Notes under the pieces: generated by a model
The model's database searches: none
Told to the model about the DNA's origin: nothing
The model's input: only the letters and a program-made list of their open reading frames with translations
Translations under genes and position numbers: made by a program
Assembly (NCBI RefSeq): GCF_022808715.1
Contig: NZ_JAKZKX010000003.1
Span: 1 to 64,000 of the forward strand
Direction: 5' to 3'
DNA length: 64,000 nucleotides
Origin: Fundidesulfovibrio agrisoli
Lineage (GTDB): Bacteria; Desulfobacterota; Desulfovibrionia; Desulfovibrionales; Desulfovibrionaceae
In this document: positions 17,956 through 25,557 of the stretch, piece by piece
How positions within the stretch are numbered: position 1 is the first letter of the stretch
Layout of the letters: each line of letters starts with the position of its first letter

Positions 17956-18351
17956 ATGCTCGGATTGGAAAAACGTGTTGACGCCATGAGGGACATGCAG
18001 GGTATCTCCGGCACGGAGTCGCAGAGCCCCGCCAAGAGCACCGCAACCATGGGCATCATGCTGGCGCTGGTGGCCATCGTGGTCGCGGTGGGCGTCTATT
18101 TCGCGGTGGACGGCAAGTACGCCGGCAAGCTGAGCGCCTCGGAAACCCGTCTGGCCGCCATGGAAGCCAAGGTGGCCGAAGCGGTGAACGCCCCCAAGGA
18201 GATGGCCCGCAAGGCCATCGCCGCCAACAACCTGGACGAGATGGCTTTGAAGGTCAACCAGCTCAAGGGCCAGCTCGAAGCGGCCCAGCAGGAGAAGCTG
18301 GCCAAGATCGAGGAACTGGTGAAGGGCCTGCAGGCCGACATCGCCAAGTAG
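17956..18351 (+). CDS. Small single-pass membrane protein with coiled coil
   Basis: I do not recognise a named family. The 131-residue protein has a short cytoplasmic N-terminus (MLGLEKRVDAMRDMQ), one transmembrane helix at about residues 31-52 (MGIMLALVAIVVAVGVYFAV), then an Ala/Glu/Lys-rich coiled coil to the end (ASETRLAAMEAKVAEAV, LKGQLEAAQQEKLAKIEEL). The shape suggests a membrane-anchored oligomer, possibly a structural or envelope-spacing protein. GGGAGG precedes the ATG. A strong terminator follows, and the 65-base gap to the previous gene leaves room for its own promoter. Confidence 0.65.
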   Translation: MLGLEKRVDAMRDMQGISGTESQSPAKSTATMGIMLALVAIVVAVGVYFAVDGKYAGKLSASETRLAAMEAKVAEAVNAPKEMARKAIAANNLDEMALKVNQLKGQLEAAQQEKLAKIEELVKGLQADIAK

Positions 18352-18378
18352 CCTTCACCCTGAATCGGCATCGAAAAT

Positions 18379-18417
18379 GGCCGCCGGAAGCGACGCTTCC
18401 GGCGGCCTTGTTTTTTT
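18379..18417 (+). terminator. Strong intrinsic terminator
   Basis: GGCCGCCGGAAGC (18379-18391) pairs perfectly with 18395-18407 around GAC, followed by G and seven T. The GGCCGCCGG core recurs in terminators at 36.2, 38.1 and 39.05 kb. Confidence 0.92.
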
Positions 18418-18426
18418 CGTGTCGCC

Positions 18427-18667
18427 CGCGAAGCGGGGGGAACGCAGTGGGCCGAAGGTCTCCGATCATCTAGGGTCCGGACCCGGCACGACTCACCTTG
18501 CTGTAACGGTACTGGGCCTGGCGTTCACAGGCGGCAAGGAGCGGGTTTCCAAAGGGCGAAGCCCTTTGGCCGCCGGAGGCTTCCACCGCCAAGGGCGCAC
18601 CGGGAAGAAAGACGCATCCGGCGGGCCAAGGGAGTTCCTGCCTTGGCGATCCCTTTCCGCTTCGCGC
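18427..18667. repeat. Cluster of dispersed palindromic repeats in a 331-base gap
   Basis: The gap 18352-18682 has no gene. After the terminator it holds a truncated minus-strand copy (18427-18459: CCTTCGGCCC, TCCCC, CCGCTTCGCG), a minus-strand copy with a 9-bp perfect hairpin (18549-18557 with 18561-18569, loop GAA, next to CCGCCGGAGGC), and a plus-strand copy (18616-18667) with CCAAGG/CCTTGG and CGCTTCGCG. The last two face each other, like paired REP units. Confidence 0.65.
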
Positions 18668-18682
18668 TTTGTCAGTCCGCGT

Positions 18683-19468
18683 TCAGGGCTTGGCGCTCTT
18701 CGGGGGCCTGCCGAAGCCGATGGCGTCCACCGGGCAGCTGCCCAGGCAGTCGCCGCAGTTGGTGCAGCCGCGTTCGTCCGGGCGCGCGGCCATCTCGCAG
18801 GCCTTGCGGCACTTGTCGCAGCCGTTGCAGGCCTCGGTCTTGTAGAAGCGCAGCAGGCTCAGGCGGTTCAGCAGCCCCAGGCCCGCGCCGGTGGGGCAGG
18901 CGAAGCGGCACCAGAAGTTGGAAAGGATCAAGCCAGCGGCCAGCAGCCCAAGCACCACGGCCGTGCGCACGATCCAGGCCGGGCCAGCGTGCTCGAAGGT
19001 AAGGGCCACGGAACCGAGGAACTCGCCAGCGCGGATGGGCACGTTGCTGCGCGGTTGCCCCATGGCGAACCAGACCCAGGCGCACAGCAGCAGCGCCGCC
19101 ACCCCGCCGAAGGAGGCAGCCGCGGTCCAGGCGTTGCGAACCCGGGCCTTGAGGGGCGCAACGAGCCCGAGCAGCTGGTTGACCAGCCCGCCGGGGCAGG
19201 CCCAGCCGCAGAAGGCGCGGCCAACGGCCAGGGCCGAGAGCGGCAGAAGCAGCCAGAAGCCCCAGAACATGGTCAGCAGCCTGCCGTGGCAGGTGATGAC
19301 CGGGCAGTTCTGGCAGCTGACGTAGGGCACGATGAACGGGCAACGAAAAATGCCGTAGAAGGACCACTGGCCCAGCAGTGCGAGCATTCCGAACTGCACG
19401 GTGCGCCGGATCGCGCGCAAGCGGGTGGTGCGGGCCGGGGACAGGGTGCGGGCGACTGCCTCAGGCAT
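18683..19468 (-). CDS. NapH/CcoG-like membrane polyferredoxin
   Basis: This 261-residue membrane protein probably moves electrons between the quinone pool or cytoplasm and the periplasm. It has about four transmembrane helices (near residues 25-45, 65-85, 118-138 and 165-187), two CxxxCP motifs at membrane ends (CGWACPGG and CRFACPTG), as in NapH and NosR, and a C-terminal pair of [4Fe-4S] motifs CNGCDKCRKAC and CTNCGDCLGSCP. The Tyr/Cys stretch PYVSCQNCPVITC is also typical of this group. The gene overlaps the upstream binding-protein gene by eight bases, so the two are an operon. No terminal reductase is nearby and the partner is unknown. Confidence 0.8.
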   Translation of the reverse strand: MPEAVARTLSPARTTRLRAIRRTVQFGMLALLGQWSFYGIFRCPFIVPYVSCQNCPVITCHGRLLTMFWGFWLLLPLSALAVGRAFCGWACPGGLVNQLLGLVAPLKARVRNAWTAAASFGGVAALLLCAWVWFAMGQPRSNVPIRAGEFLGSVALTFEHAGPAWIVRTAVVLGLLAAGLILSNFWCRFACPTGAGLGLLNRLSLLRFYKTEACNGCDKCRKACEMAARPDERGCTNCGDCLGSCPVDAIGFGRPPKSAKP

Positions 19469-20324
19469 CCTTCACCCCCAGCTTCTCCGTGAGTTCGCGC
19501 CCCTTGTCCGACATGGCGGGGATGAAGCCCGCGCGCTCCAGGGTGGTCTGGGACTCGGGGGAGAGCATGTGCTCCACGTAGTCCTGGGCCAGGGAGCGAT
19601 CCCTGGCGCTCTTCATCACCCCGATGGTGAAGGTCAGCGGCGGGGGCGGGAAGAACTTCGCGTCGATGGGCAGCACGTCGAGCTTCCCGGCGAAGGCGGG
19701 CAGGCGGGTGACGCGCAGCTCCACGATGGAGACGTCCCCCTTGCCGGAGATGACGTCATCCATGGTCCGCTGCACGCAACTGCCCAGGCTCACGGCATTG
19801 GCCATGGCCTGGTCGTGCACGCCGGCCTTCTTGATGATGGCTATGGCCGCCGCGCCGCCCGGGGGCGAGGCTTCGGGGGCCAGCACCACGCGCACGCCGG
19901 GGCGGGCCATGTCCTCGATGGAGCCGATCTTGGCCGGGTTGCCCTTCGGGGTCACCAGCACGTAGCTGGTGTAGCACAGCGGCGAGAAGGCCACCATCTT
20001 GCCCGTCTGGCGCAGCTTCTTGGCCAGGTCCAGCACCCGCCCGGCGAACACGTCCGTTTCGGCGCTGCCCAGCAGGGACTTGCCCAAGGCCGCGGCGAAG
20101 GCCCCCGTGTAGGCCACCCGGACCCCGGTGCGGGCCTCATAGCTTTCGTTGGCCGGGATCATGGCCTCGGCCAGCCCCCCGCAGGACCATACCTGCAAGA
20201 GCTTGTTCGAGGCCGCGCGCGCCTGCATCGCGGGAATCAGGGCTCCGCCGAGGGCGCCCGCCGTGGCGGTCGCGGCCGACTTGAGGAAGTTCCGGCGTCC
20301 GATGGGGTCTTTCGTTGAATCCAT
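19461..20324 (-). CDS. Tat-exported ModA-like substrate-binding protein
   Basis: This 287-residue periplasmic protein has a twin-arginine signal (GRRNFLKSAATATAGALGGA) and a type II binding fold of the molybdate/sulfate class: LLQVWSCGGLAEAMIPANESYEARTGVRV at the start of the mature part, SAETDVFAG, VLVTPKGNPAKIGSIEDMARPGVRV and the C-terminal ALAQDYVEHMLSPESQTTLERAGF pattern. The Tat signal is unusual for a simple oxyanion binder and suggests folding or a cofactor before export. No ABC permease or ATPase is adjacent; the partner is the polyferredoxin it overlaps. GGAGAA precedes the ATG. The upstream 298 bases are AT-rich, with a TATAAT at 20419-20414 on the minus strand. Confidence 0.8.
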   Translation of the reverse strand: MDSTKDPIGRRNFLKSAATATAGALGGALIPAMQARAASNKLLQVWSCGGLAEAMIPANESYEARTGVRVAYTGAFAAALGKSLLGSAETDVFAGRVLDLAKKLRQTGKMVAFSPLCYTSYVLVTPKGNPAKIGSIEDMARPGVRVVLAPEASPPGGAAAIAIIKKAGVHDQAMANAVSLGSCVQRTMDDVISGKGDVSIVELRVTRLPAFAGKLDVLPIDAKFFPPPPLTFTIGVMKSARDRSLAQDYVEHMLSPESQTTLERAGFIPAMSDKGRELTEKLGVKDA

Positions 20325-20561
20325 GCGTTCTCCATTGGCCAGGGGACGCGGTGCGCGCCTCCGGGGCTGTGCTGCTCTGATGGAACGCTGGGCAACATAC
20401 AGTGAGAAATCCGATTATAATAATAGATATTTTTGATTCTTGCGGCGCACAGACGGTACAAGGTTGCGATACGAGCGGGGATTGCGGCTCAAAGGAAGGG
20501 GGACTGGCGCGGCTTGCCTTGGCGGCAGGGCAGGAGGGACGGACGGAGGACGGGCCGCGGG

Positions 20562-20596
20562 CAAATAAAAACGGCCGGGACTTTCGTCCCGGCCGT
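20562..20596 (-). terminator. Terminator of the first porin gene
   Basis: ACGGCCGGGAC and GTCCCGGCCGT (20571-20581, 20586-20596) form an 11-bp perfect stem with a TTTC/GAAA loop; the minus strand continues in TTTTATTT. Confidence 0.9.
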
Positions 20597-20622
20597 ATGG
20601 CGCATGTCCGGCGGAATCCTTT

Positions 20623-22074
20623 CTAGAACTTGTACTGCAGGCCGAAGGCGACCTTCCAGGTGTCGCCACCCTTGGCTTCGTTCACGAGGCGACGGCCCCA
20701 AACGGAGCGCTGGAAGTCGCCGTGAGCCCAACCGGCCTCGACGATGGCAGCCAGGTTCTCGTAGATGTTGTACTGGTTGTCGAAGTTGATGCCCATCACG
20801 TACTCGTTGACGGTCAGGTCGCGACCCATCTGCACGTAGTTGCCGAGGCCCCACAGGGCGTTGGCGTCACGCAGGGCACGGGCCTGGTTGGTGCCGCGAG
20901 CGTAGGTGAAGGTCAGGCGGTGAGTCAGGTCCTGAATGAAGGAGATCTTGTTCAGGGAGAAGGCAAAGCCCCAGGAGCCTTCGGGGTTCAGGCCCATGTG
21001 GCCGCCCGCGAAAGCCTGGGAGCAGTCGAACAGGAACGAGGTGGAGGGGCCCCAGGAACCGACGACCACGGGCATACGCTCGGAGCCGTTGCGCATGGAG
21101 CTGTCTTCACCGGTGGAGTACCAGAAGGTCAGCTGCGGGGTCAGGATGTCGAAGCCGGTGTACTCGGCGGCGACGTCGAAGAACAGGCCGTGACGCTGAC
21201 GGCTGCCCTGGCCGCCGGCGCCCTCGCCGTAGATCACGTCCGCGTAGAACTTGAAGGGATCAAGCGCGGTCACGGCGAAGGAGGAACCAACCCACCAGAA
21301 CACGGTCTGAGCCTGCTTGAAGCCAGCGGGGTTCAGCATGTAGGCCGCGGAGGTCAGGTTGGTAGCCAGGGACTGGTTGGTGTAACGGGGGGAGGAGCCG
21401 ACGGCGGTGGTGTAACCGGCGTTCTGACCAGCAACGGCGATGGTGGCCCAGGGGGTCGCCTTGAAGCCGTCGAGGGTGATGGGCAGCACCAGGAAGTAGC
21501 CGTCGAACTCGTCAGCCACCTGACGGGTGGTGGTGTCGAAGTCCTTGTTGGTGTCCAGGAAGCGGGTGAAGCCAGCCACGATGGAGAACTGGTCAACCAC
21601 GGGGATGGACACGACGGCGGCGGCGGAACGGGTGCCGCCGAGCACGGGGTTGGCGTTCAGCATGGCGCTGGAGGAGATGGGCAGATCCATGTCCTGGAGG
21701 CCGATGGTGAACTCGACGTTGGTGTTGGGCCACTTGAACTGCAGGTAGGCCTGGTACACGTCGATGGAGACGGCCGGGTTGTCCACGGTGAAGGTGTCGT
21801 TACCCCAAGCCTTGTTGTTCACGCGGATGCCGAAGCGGAACTTCAGGCCTTCATTGGCGATGAAGTCGGAGCGCAGGCGGAAGCGTTCCCAGATGGTCAG
21901 GGGGTCGCCGGTGTTGGTGCCCTTGGCGTTCCAACCGGTGTAGTTTTCCTTCGTCCAGAAGTTGGCGTGGATGCGGGCGTCACCAGTCATCTTCACCTCA
22001 GTGGCGGCGGCGGCGATAGCCGCGAAGCCGAACACCATGGCGAAGAGCAGAGCGATGGATGCAAAGCGCTTCAT
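20623..22074 (-). CDS. Outer-membrane homotrimeric porin, copy 1
   Basis: This 483-residue outer-membrane beta barrel has a signal peptide ending AAIAAA, then EVKMTGDARIHANFW at the mature start and a C-terminal aromatic strand ending in Phe (KVAFGLQYKF), the usual BAM recognition end. The Trp/Tyr-rich alternating strands (ERFRLRSDFIANEGLKFRFGIRVNN) and length match the abundant Desulfovibrio porin family. It would admit small solutes such as organic acids and sulfate. The second copy, 431 bases upstream, is mostly identical, differing mainly at loops (WTKENYTGW versus WSDINYTGW). The gene has AGGAGAG before its ATG, a shared leader element and its own terminator, so it is a separate unit. 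Confidence 0.9.
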   Translation of the reverse strand: MKRFASIALLFAMVFGFAAIAAAATEVKMTGDARIHANFWTKENYTGWNAKGTNTGDPLTIWERFRLRSDFIANEGLKFRFGIRVNNKAWGNDTFTVDNPAVSIDVYQAYLQFKWPNTNVEFTIGLQDMDLPISSSAMLNANPVLGGTRSAAAVVSIPVVDQFSIVAGFTRFLDTNKDFDTTTRQVADEFDGYFLVLPITLDGFKATPWATIAVAGQNAGYTTAVGSSPRYTNQSLATNLTSAAYMLNPAGFKQAQTVFWWVGSSFAVTALDPFKFYADVIYGEGAGGQGSRQRHGLFFDVAAEYTGFDILTPQLTFWYSTGEDSSMRNGSERMPVVVGSWGPSTSFLFDCSQAFAGGHMGLNPEGSWGFAFSLNKISFIQDLTHRLTFTYARGTNQARALRDANALWGLGNYVQMGRDLTVNEYVMGINFDNQYNIYENLAAIVEAGWAHGDFQRSVWGRRLVNEAKGGDTWKVAFGLQYKF

Positions 22075-22443
22075 TTTCTTCTCTCCTTTTGTCTTTCAGG
22101 ATTGCCGGAACATTTTGCGGCAGGGGCGACTTACCAGGGACGACCCTTCCGCTATGCCATGAGCCCTTTCTATCCCCGTCAAGCGGGGGGTGCAAGACAA
22201 AAATGATGATTTTTTGACTTTCGTAAAATTTTTTTTACGGTCCAGTTTTTTGAATTCCTCCTTGCACCGGGCGGGCGGAGTCAACGAGGGGAGCAGGCCC
22301 CCGGGGGGCGGAGCGCCGGCGCAGGCGCCTTAGTCCCTGCGTTCGGGCTCGGGCATTTGACCGGCCCCGCGCCGGCGCCGCCTGTTTGCGGCCAGCCCGG
22401 CCAGACTGGGCCGCGCCTTCGGGATGCGGGGAAACCGTCAGCC
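22075..22443 (-). promoter_or_regulatory. Intergenic leader of porin 1 with conserved hairpin
   Basis: No gene lies in this stretch. On the minus strand, 22161-22117 contains a hairpin (GCGG/CCGC plus four more pairs with one mismatch) whose loop has CCTGGTAAGTCGC, identical to the loop before porin 2. A possible -35 TTGACG is at 22182-22177, 17 bases before a weak -10 TGGCAT. Further upstream is an A/T-rich run (22200-22250) that may act as an UP element or regulator site; the rest (22260-22440) is GC-rich with nothing I recognise. Confidence 0.5.
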
Positions 22444-22478
22444 AAAAACAAAAAGGGCCGGGACTTTCGTCCCGGCCC
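22444..22478 (-). terminator. Terminator of the second porin gene
   Basis: GGGCCGGGAC (22455-22464) pairs with GTCCCGGCCC (22469-22478); the minus strand continues into TTTTTGTTTTT. It differs from the first porin's terminator only at its ends, as expected from a tandem duplication. Confidence 0.9.
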
Positions 22479-22505
22479 GCATGGCTCGGCTCGGTCGGAT
22501 GCGTG

Positions 22506-23957
22506 TTAGAACTTGTACTGCAGGCCGAAGGCGACCTTCCAGGCGTCGCCGTCCTTGGACTGGTTCACCAGGCGGCGGCCCCAGACGGAGCTCTGGAAGT
22601 CGCCGTGGGCCCAACCGGCCTCCACGATGGCGGCCAGGTTTTCGTAGATGTTGTACTGGTTGTCGAAGTTGACGGCCATCACGTACTCGTTGACGGTCAG
22701 GTCGCGGCCCATCTGCACGTAGTTGCCCAGGCCCCACAGGGCGTTGGCGTCACGCAGGGCGCGGGCCTGGTTGGTGCCGCGAGCGTAGGAGAAGGTAAGG
22801 CGGTGCGTCAGATCCTGAATGAAGGAAATCTTGTTCAGGGAGAACGCAAAGCCCATGGAGCCCATGGGGTTCAGGCCCATGTGGCCGCCGGCGAAGGCCT
22901 GGCTGGAGTCGAACAGGAACGAGGTCGAGGGGCCCCAGGAGCCGACGACGGTGGGCATGCGCTCGGAGCCGTCGCGCATGGAGCCGTTCTCACCAGTGGA
23001 GTACCAGAAGGTCAGCTGGGGGGTCAGGAGGTCCAGGCCGGTGTATTCGGCGGCCACGTCGAAGAACATGCCCTTGCGCTGCCTGCTGCCCTGGTTGCCA
23101 GCGCCCTCGCCGTACATCACGTCGGCGTAGAACTTGAAGGGGTCAAGAGCGGTCACGGCGAAGGAGGAGCCGGCCCACCAGAACACGGTCTGGGCCTGCT
23201 TGAAGCCGCTGGGGCTCAGCATGTAGGCGGCGGAGGCCAGGTTGGTGGCCAGGGACTGGTCGGTGTAGCGCGGCGAGGAACCCACGGTGGTGGAGTACCC
23301 GGCGTCGCGGCCGGCCACTGCGACCATGCCCCAGGGGGTGGCGCTGAAGCCGTCCAGGGTGATGGGCAGCACCAGGAAGTAGCCGTCGAACTCGTCGGCC
23401 ACCTGACGGGTGGTGGTGTCGAAGTCCTTGTTGGTGTCCAGCAGGCGGGTGAACCCGGCCACGGCCTTGAACTGGTCGGTCACGGGGACGGAGACCACGG
23501 CCGCCGCGGCGCGGGTGCCGCCGAACACGGGGTTGGAGTTCAGCAGGGCGCTGGAGGAGATGGGCAGGTCGATGTCCTGCAGGCCTACGGTGAATTCGAC
23601 GTTGGTGCTGGGCCACTTGAACTGCAGGTAGGCCTGGTACACGTCGATGGAAGTGGCCGGGTTGTCCACCGTGAAGGTGTCGTTGCCCCAGGCCTTGTTG
23701 TTGACGCGGATGCCGAAGCGGAACTTCAGGCCCTCGTTGGCGATGAAGTCGGAGCGCAGGCGGAAGCGCTCCCAGATGGTCAGCGGATCGCCCGTGTTGG
23801 TGCCCTTGGCGTTCCAGCCGGTGTAGTTGATGTCGCTCCAGAAGTTGGCGTGGATGCGTGCGTCGCCAGTCATTTTGACTTCGGTGGCGGCAGCGGCGAT
23901 AGCCGCAAAGCCGAACACCATGGCGAATAGCAGCGCAATAGATGCAAAGCGCTTCAT
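22506..23957 (-). CDS. Outer-membrane homotrimeric porin, copy 2
   Basis: This is the tandem paralogue of the porin downstream, with the same 483 residues and the same signal peptide (MKRFASIALLFAMVFGF). Differences cluster in predicted loops: WSDINYTGW, GLQDIDLP, FKAVAGFTRLL, GRDAGYSTTVG, GNQGSRQRKGMF, and MGSMGFAFS. The two copies may differ in channel selectivity or be expressed under different conditions. It has its own ribosome site (GGAGAG), leader and terminator. The strong conservation of both copies argues that both are used or that gene conversion maintains them. Confidence 0.9.
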   Translation of the reverse strand: MKRFASIALLFAMVFGFAAIAAAATEVKMTGDARIHANFWSDINYTGWNAKGTNTGDPLTIWERFRLRSDFIANEGLKFRFGIRVNNKAWGNDTFTVDNPATSIDVYQAYLQFKWPSTNVEFTVGLQDIDLPISSSALLNSNPVFGGTRAAAAVVSVPVTDQFKAVAGFTRLLDTNKDFDTTTRQVADEFDGYFLVLPITLDGFSATPWGMVAVAGRDAGYSTTVGSSPRYTDQSLATNLASAAYMLSPSGFKQAQTVFWWAGSSFAVTALDPFKFYADVMYGEGAGNQGSRQRKGMFFDVAAEYTGLDLLTPQLTFWYSTGENGSMRDGSERMPTVVGSWGPSTSFLFDSSQAFAGGHMGLNPMGSMGFAFSLNKISFIQDLTHRLTFSYARGTNQARALRDANALWGLGNYVQMGRDLTVNEYVMAVNFDNQYNIYENLAAIVEAGWAHGDFQSSVWGRRLVNQSKDGDAWKVAFGLQYKF

Positions 23958-24187
23958 TCTTTCTCTCCTTTTGTTTCGCGATACTTCCGAACCATAGTGC
24001 GGAGAGGCGACTTACCAGGCACACCCAATCCGCACTGCCATGCAGACGGTATGTGGGCTGTAATGAAAGAACGGTTACATGAAATTTTGCAAGAAAGTTG
24101 GAAAGTGCAGGCCTGAACGAAGAAACTCAGTCTCCATGCGGCCTTCACGTCGCATTACCGAGTTGAAAGTGCTTCGCGGATTGAATG
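23958..24187 (-). promoter_or_regulatory. Leader of porin 2 with the same conserved hairpin
   Basis: On the minus strand 24034-23998 folds into a six-pair stem TGCGGA/TCCGCA plus two inner pairs, and the loop again carries CCTGGTAAGTCGC (24020-24008 region). ATGGCA precedes both hairpins. The gap 23958-24299 holds no gene; beyond this element and the terminator at 24188-24211 I see only AT-richer DNA with no clear -35. Confidence 0.5.
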
Positions 24188-24211
24188 AAAAAGGGGCGCC
24201 GAGCGCCCCTT
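24188..24211 (-). terminator. Terminator of the carbonic anhydrase gene
   Basis: AAGGGGCGC and GCGCCCCTT (24191-24199, 24203-24211) pair perfectly around CGA; on the minus strand five T follow. It is about 90 bases past the carbonic anhydrase stop. Confidence 0.8.
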
Positions 24212-24299
24212 GTGTTGCCGTTGTGTAATGTGTCGATGCCGAATATTAATGCTTGTGCAATGCTTGGAACCCTATCGATAAGTGTCCCTGCGTATCGCG

Positions 24300-25022
24300 C
24301 TATTTGGCCCCGCCGGTGAGGGCCAGCAGCTCCTGCTGCTTGGGGTGCTCGCCCAGCCAGTTCACCTTGCCGGAGTCCACGTCGTAGATGGCGCCCACGA
24401 CCTTGACCTTACCGGCCTTGACCATCTCGCGCATGATGGGGCTCTGCTTGTACAGATCCTCGATGGACTGCCAGGTGTTGGCCTCGATGGCCTTGTTGGT
24501 CAGCGCGGCGGCGTCCATGCCCGGGTTCTCGGACTTGACCTTCTCCACGGGGGGAACGATGTTGGCCACCAGCGCCGGGATGTTGCCCTCCACGTGGTCG
24601 CCCTTGACCACGGCGGTCACCGCGCCGCAGCGGGTGTGGCCGAGCACGACCAGCAGGTTCGCGCCCAGGTGCTCCGCGCCGTACTCGATGGTGCCGGCCT
24701 GGTCGAAGTAGGTGACGTTGCCCGCGACGCGCACCACGAAGAGGTCGCCCACGCCGGTGTCGAACACCACTTCCAGGGGCACGCGGCTGTCGGCGCAGCC
24801 CAGGATGGTGGCGAAAGGCTTCTGGCCTTCCTTGGCGGTGGTGGTCCGGCGGAACGCGTCCTGGTTGGGATGGATCATCTTGCCAGAGACGAAGCGTTCG
24901 TTGCCGCGCTGGAGGCGCTCCAGGGCCAGATCCGGGGTGAGCAGGGATGCGGGCGCGGAGGCCAGCGCCGCGGCGGCGCACAGGGCCAGCAAGGAAAGGG
25001 ACAGGACCAGAAGGCGTTTCAT
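24300..25022 (-). CDS. Exported beta-class carbonic anhydrase
   Basis: This zinc enzyme interconverts CO2 and bicarbonate. The 240-residue protein carries a signal peptide (MKRLLVLSLSLLALCAAAALASA), so it acts in the periplasm, unlike most beta enzymes. Zinc ligands and catalytic dyad are present: ILGCADSRVP (Cys76, Asp78, Arg80) and LGHTRCGAV (His129, Cys132). VVRVAGNV and the C-terminal VVGAIYDVDSGKVNWL complete the family pattern. The start at 25022 has GGAG upstream; ten further codons in frame are not supported. A periplasmic enzyme would help CO2/bicarbonate balance for lactate or formate oxidisers, which is inference. Confidence 0.92.
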   Translation of the reverse strand: MKRLLVLSLSLLALCAAAALASAPASLLTPDLALERLQRGNERFVSGKMIHPNQDAFRRTTTAKEGQKPFATILGCADSRVPLEVVFDTGVGDLFVVRVAGNVTYFDQAGTIEYGAEHLGANLLVVLGHTRCGAVTAVVKGDHVEGNIPALVANIVPPVEKVKSENPGMDAAALTNKAIEANTWQSIEDLYKQSPIMREMVKAGKVKVVGAIYDVDSGKVNWLGEHPKQQELLALTGGAK

Positions 25023-25136
25023 TGTCGATCTCCTTATGTGGATGGTGTCCAACGGTAGGATGTCTTAGGGGAAGACGGCGGGGGAAGTCAAACTTTCAGC
25101 CCGGCCCGCGCGGCCGGAGGAGTCTGGGCGGGGCGC

Positions 25137-25511
25137 ATGGCCTGGTCGATCCGTTCGTTGGTGGGAGGGCTGCTCGGCGCGGGCGGGGGCGAGTCCGCGT
25201 CGCGTGAACAGCGGTTTTCCTCCGAGGTGGCGCTGGACACCTTCGCCCTGGAGGGCGTGGACCCTCGCCTGGCCCGCAAGCTGTTCCAGGGCCAGGAGCT
25301 GGAGCTGGCCGTCGGCGAGGGCGGCCGCCTGGAGGCGCGCGCCCCCGGCAGGAAGGGCGCGCTCACGGCCGGAACGGTGCCCCCGGAGCGGGCCGCGCGT
25401 TTGGCGGAACTGCTGGAGCGGGGCGCGCGCCTGGGCTGCCGGGTGGTCCTGGCGGAGGCGGACCAGCAGGGCGCACCGCTGGTGCGGGTGCGCGTCTCCG
25501 TGCTGATGTAG
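25137..25511 (+). CDS. Hypothetical protein
   Basis: I do not recognise this 124-residue protein. It is soluble, with a Gly-rich start (GGLLGAGGGESAS), then a compact domain: VALDTFALEGVDPRLARKLFQGQELEL, EARAPGRKGALTAGTVPPERAARLAELLERG, CRVVLAEADQQGAPLVRVRVSVL. The strand-rich end with a pattern of beta-turn residues resembles small HIRAN-like barrels, but the key motif is absent. The ribosome site is poor (GGAGGAG 13 bases before the ATG), and the stop lies in a 12-base tandem repeat. It could be a real small gene; no strand competitor looks better. Confidence 0.45.
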   Translation: MAWSIRSLVGGLLGAGGGESASREQRFSSEVALDTFALEGVDPRLARKLFQGQELELAVGEGGRLEARAPGRKGALTAGTVPPERAARLAELLERGARLGCRVVLAEADQQGAPLVRVRVSVLM

Positions 25512-25537
25512 GCGCTGATGCAGGCGCTGATGCAGGC
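25502..25537 (+). repeat. Three tandem 12-base units
   Basis: GCTGATG(T/C)AGGC repeats three times without gaps (25502-25513, 25514-25525, 25526-25537). The first unit contains the stop codon of the hypothetical gene; loss or gain of units would not change the protein upstream. Confidence 0.8.
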
Positions 25538-25557
25538 GCGCCCGCCCGGGCTCAGTT

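Noticed and set aside
15701..18046. 781-codon minus-strand frame
   Set aside because: It is antisense to cysE and the PFKFB-like gene, His/Val/Gly-rich with no family pattern, a GC-rich shadow.
22154..24040. Sigma54 promoter before the porins from TGGCA
   Set aside because: The -12 TTGC element is missing at the proper distance in both leaders.
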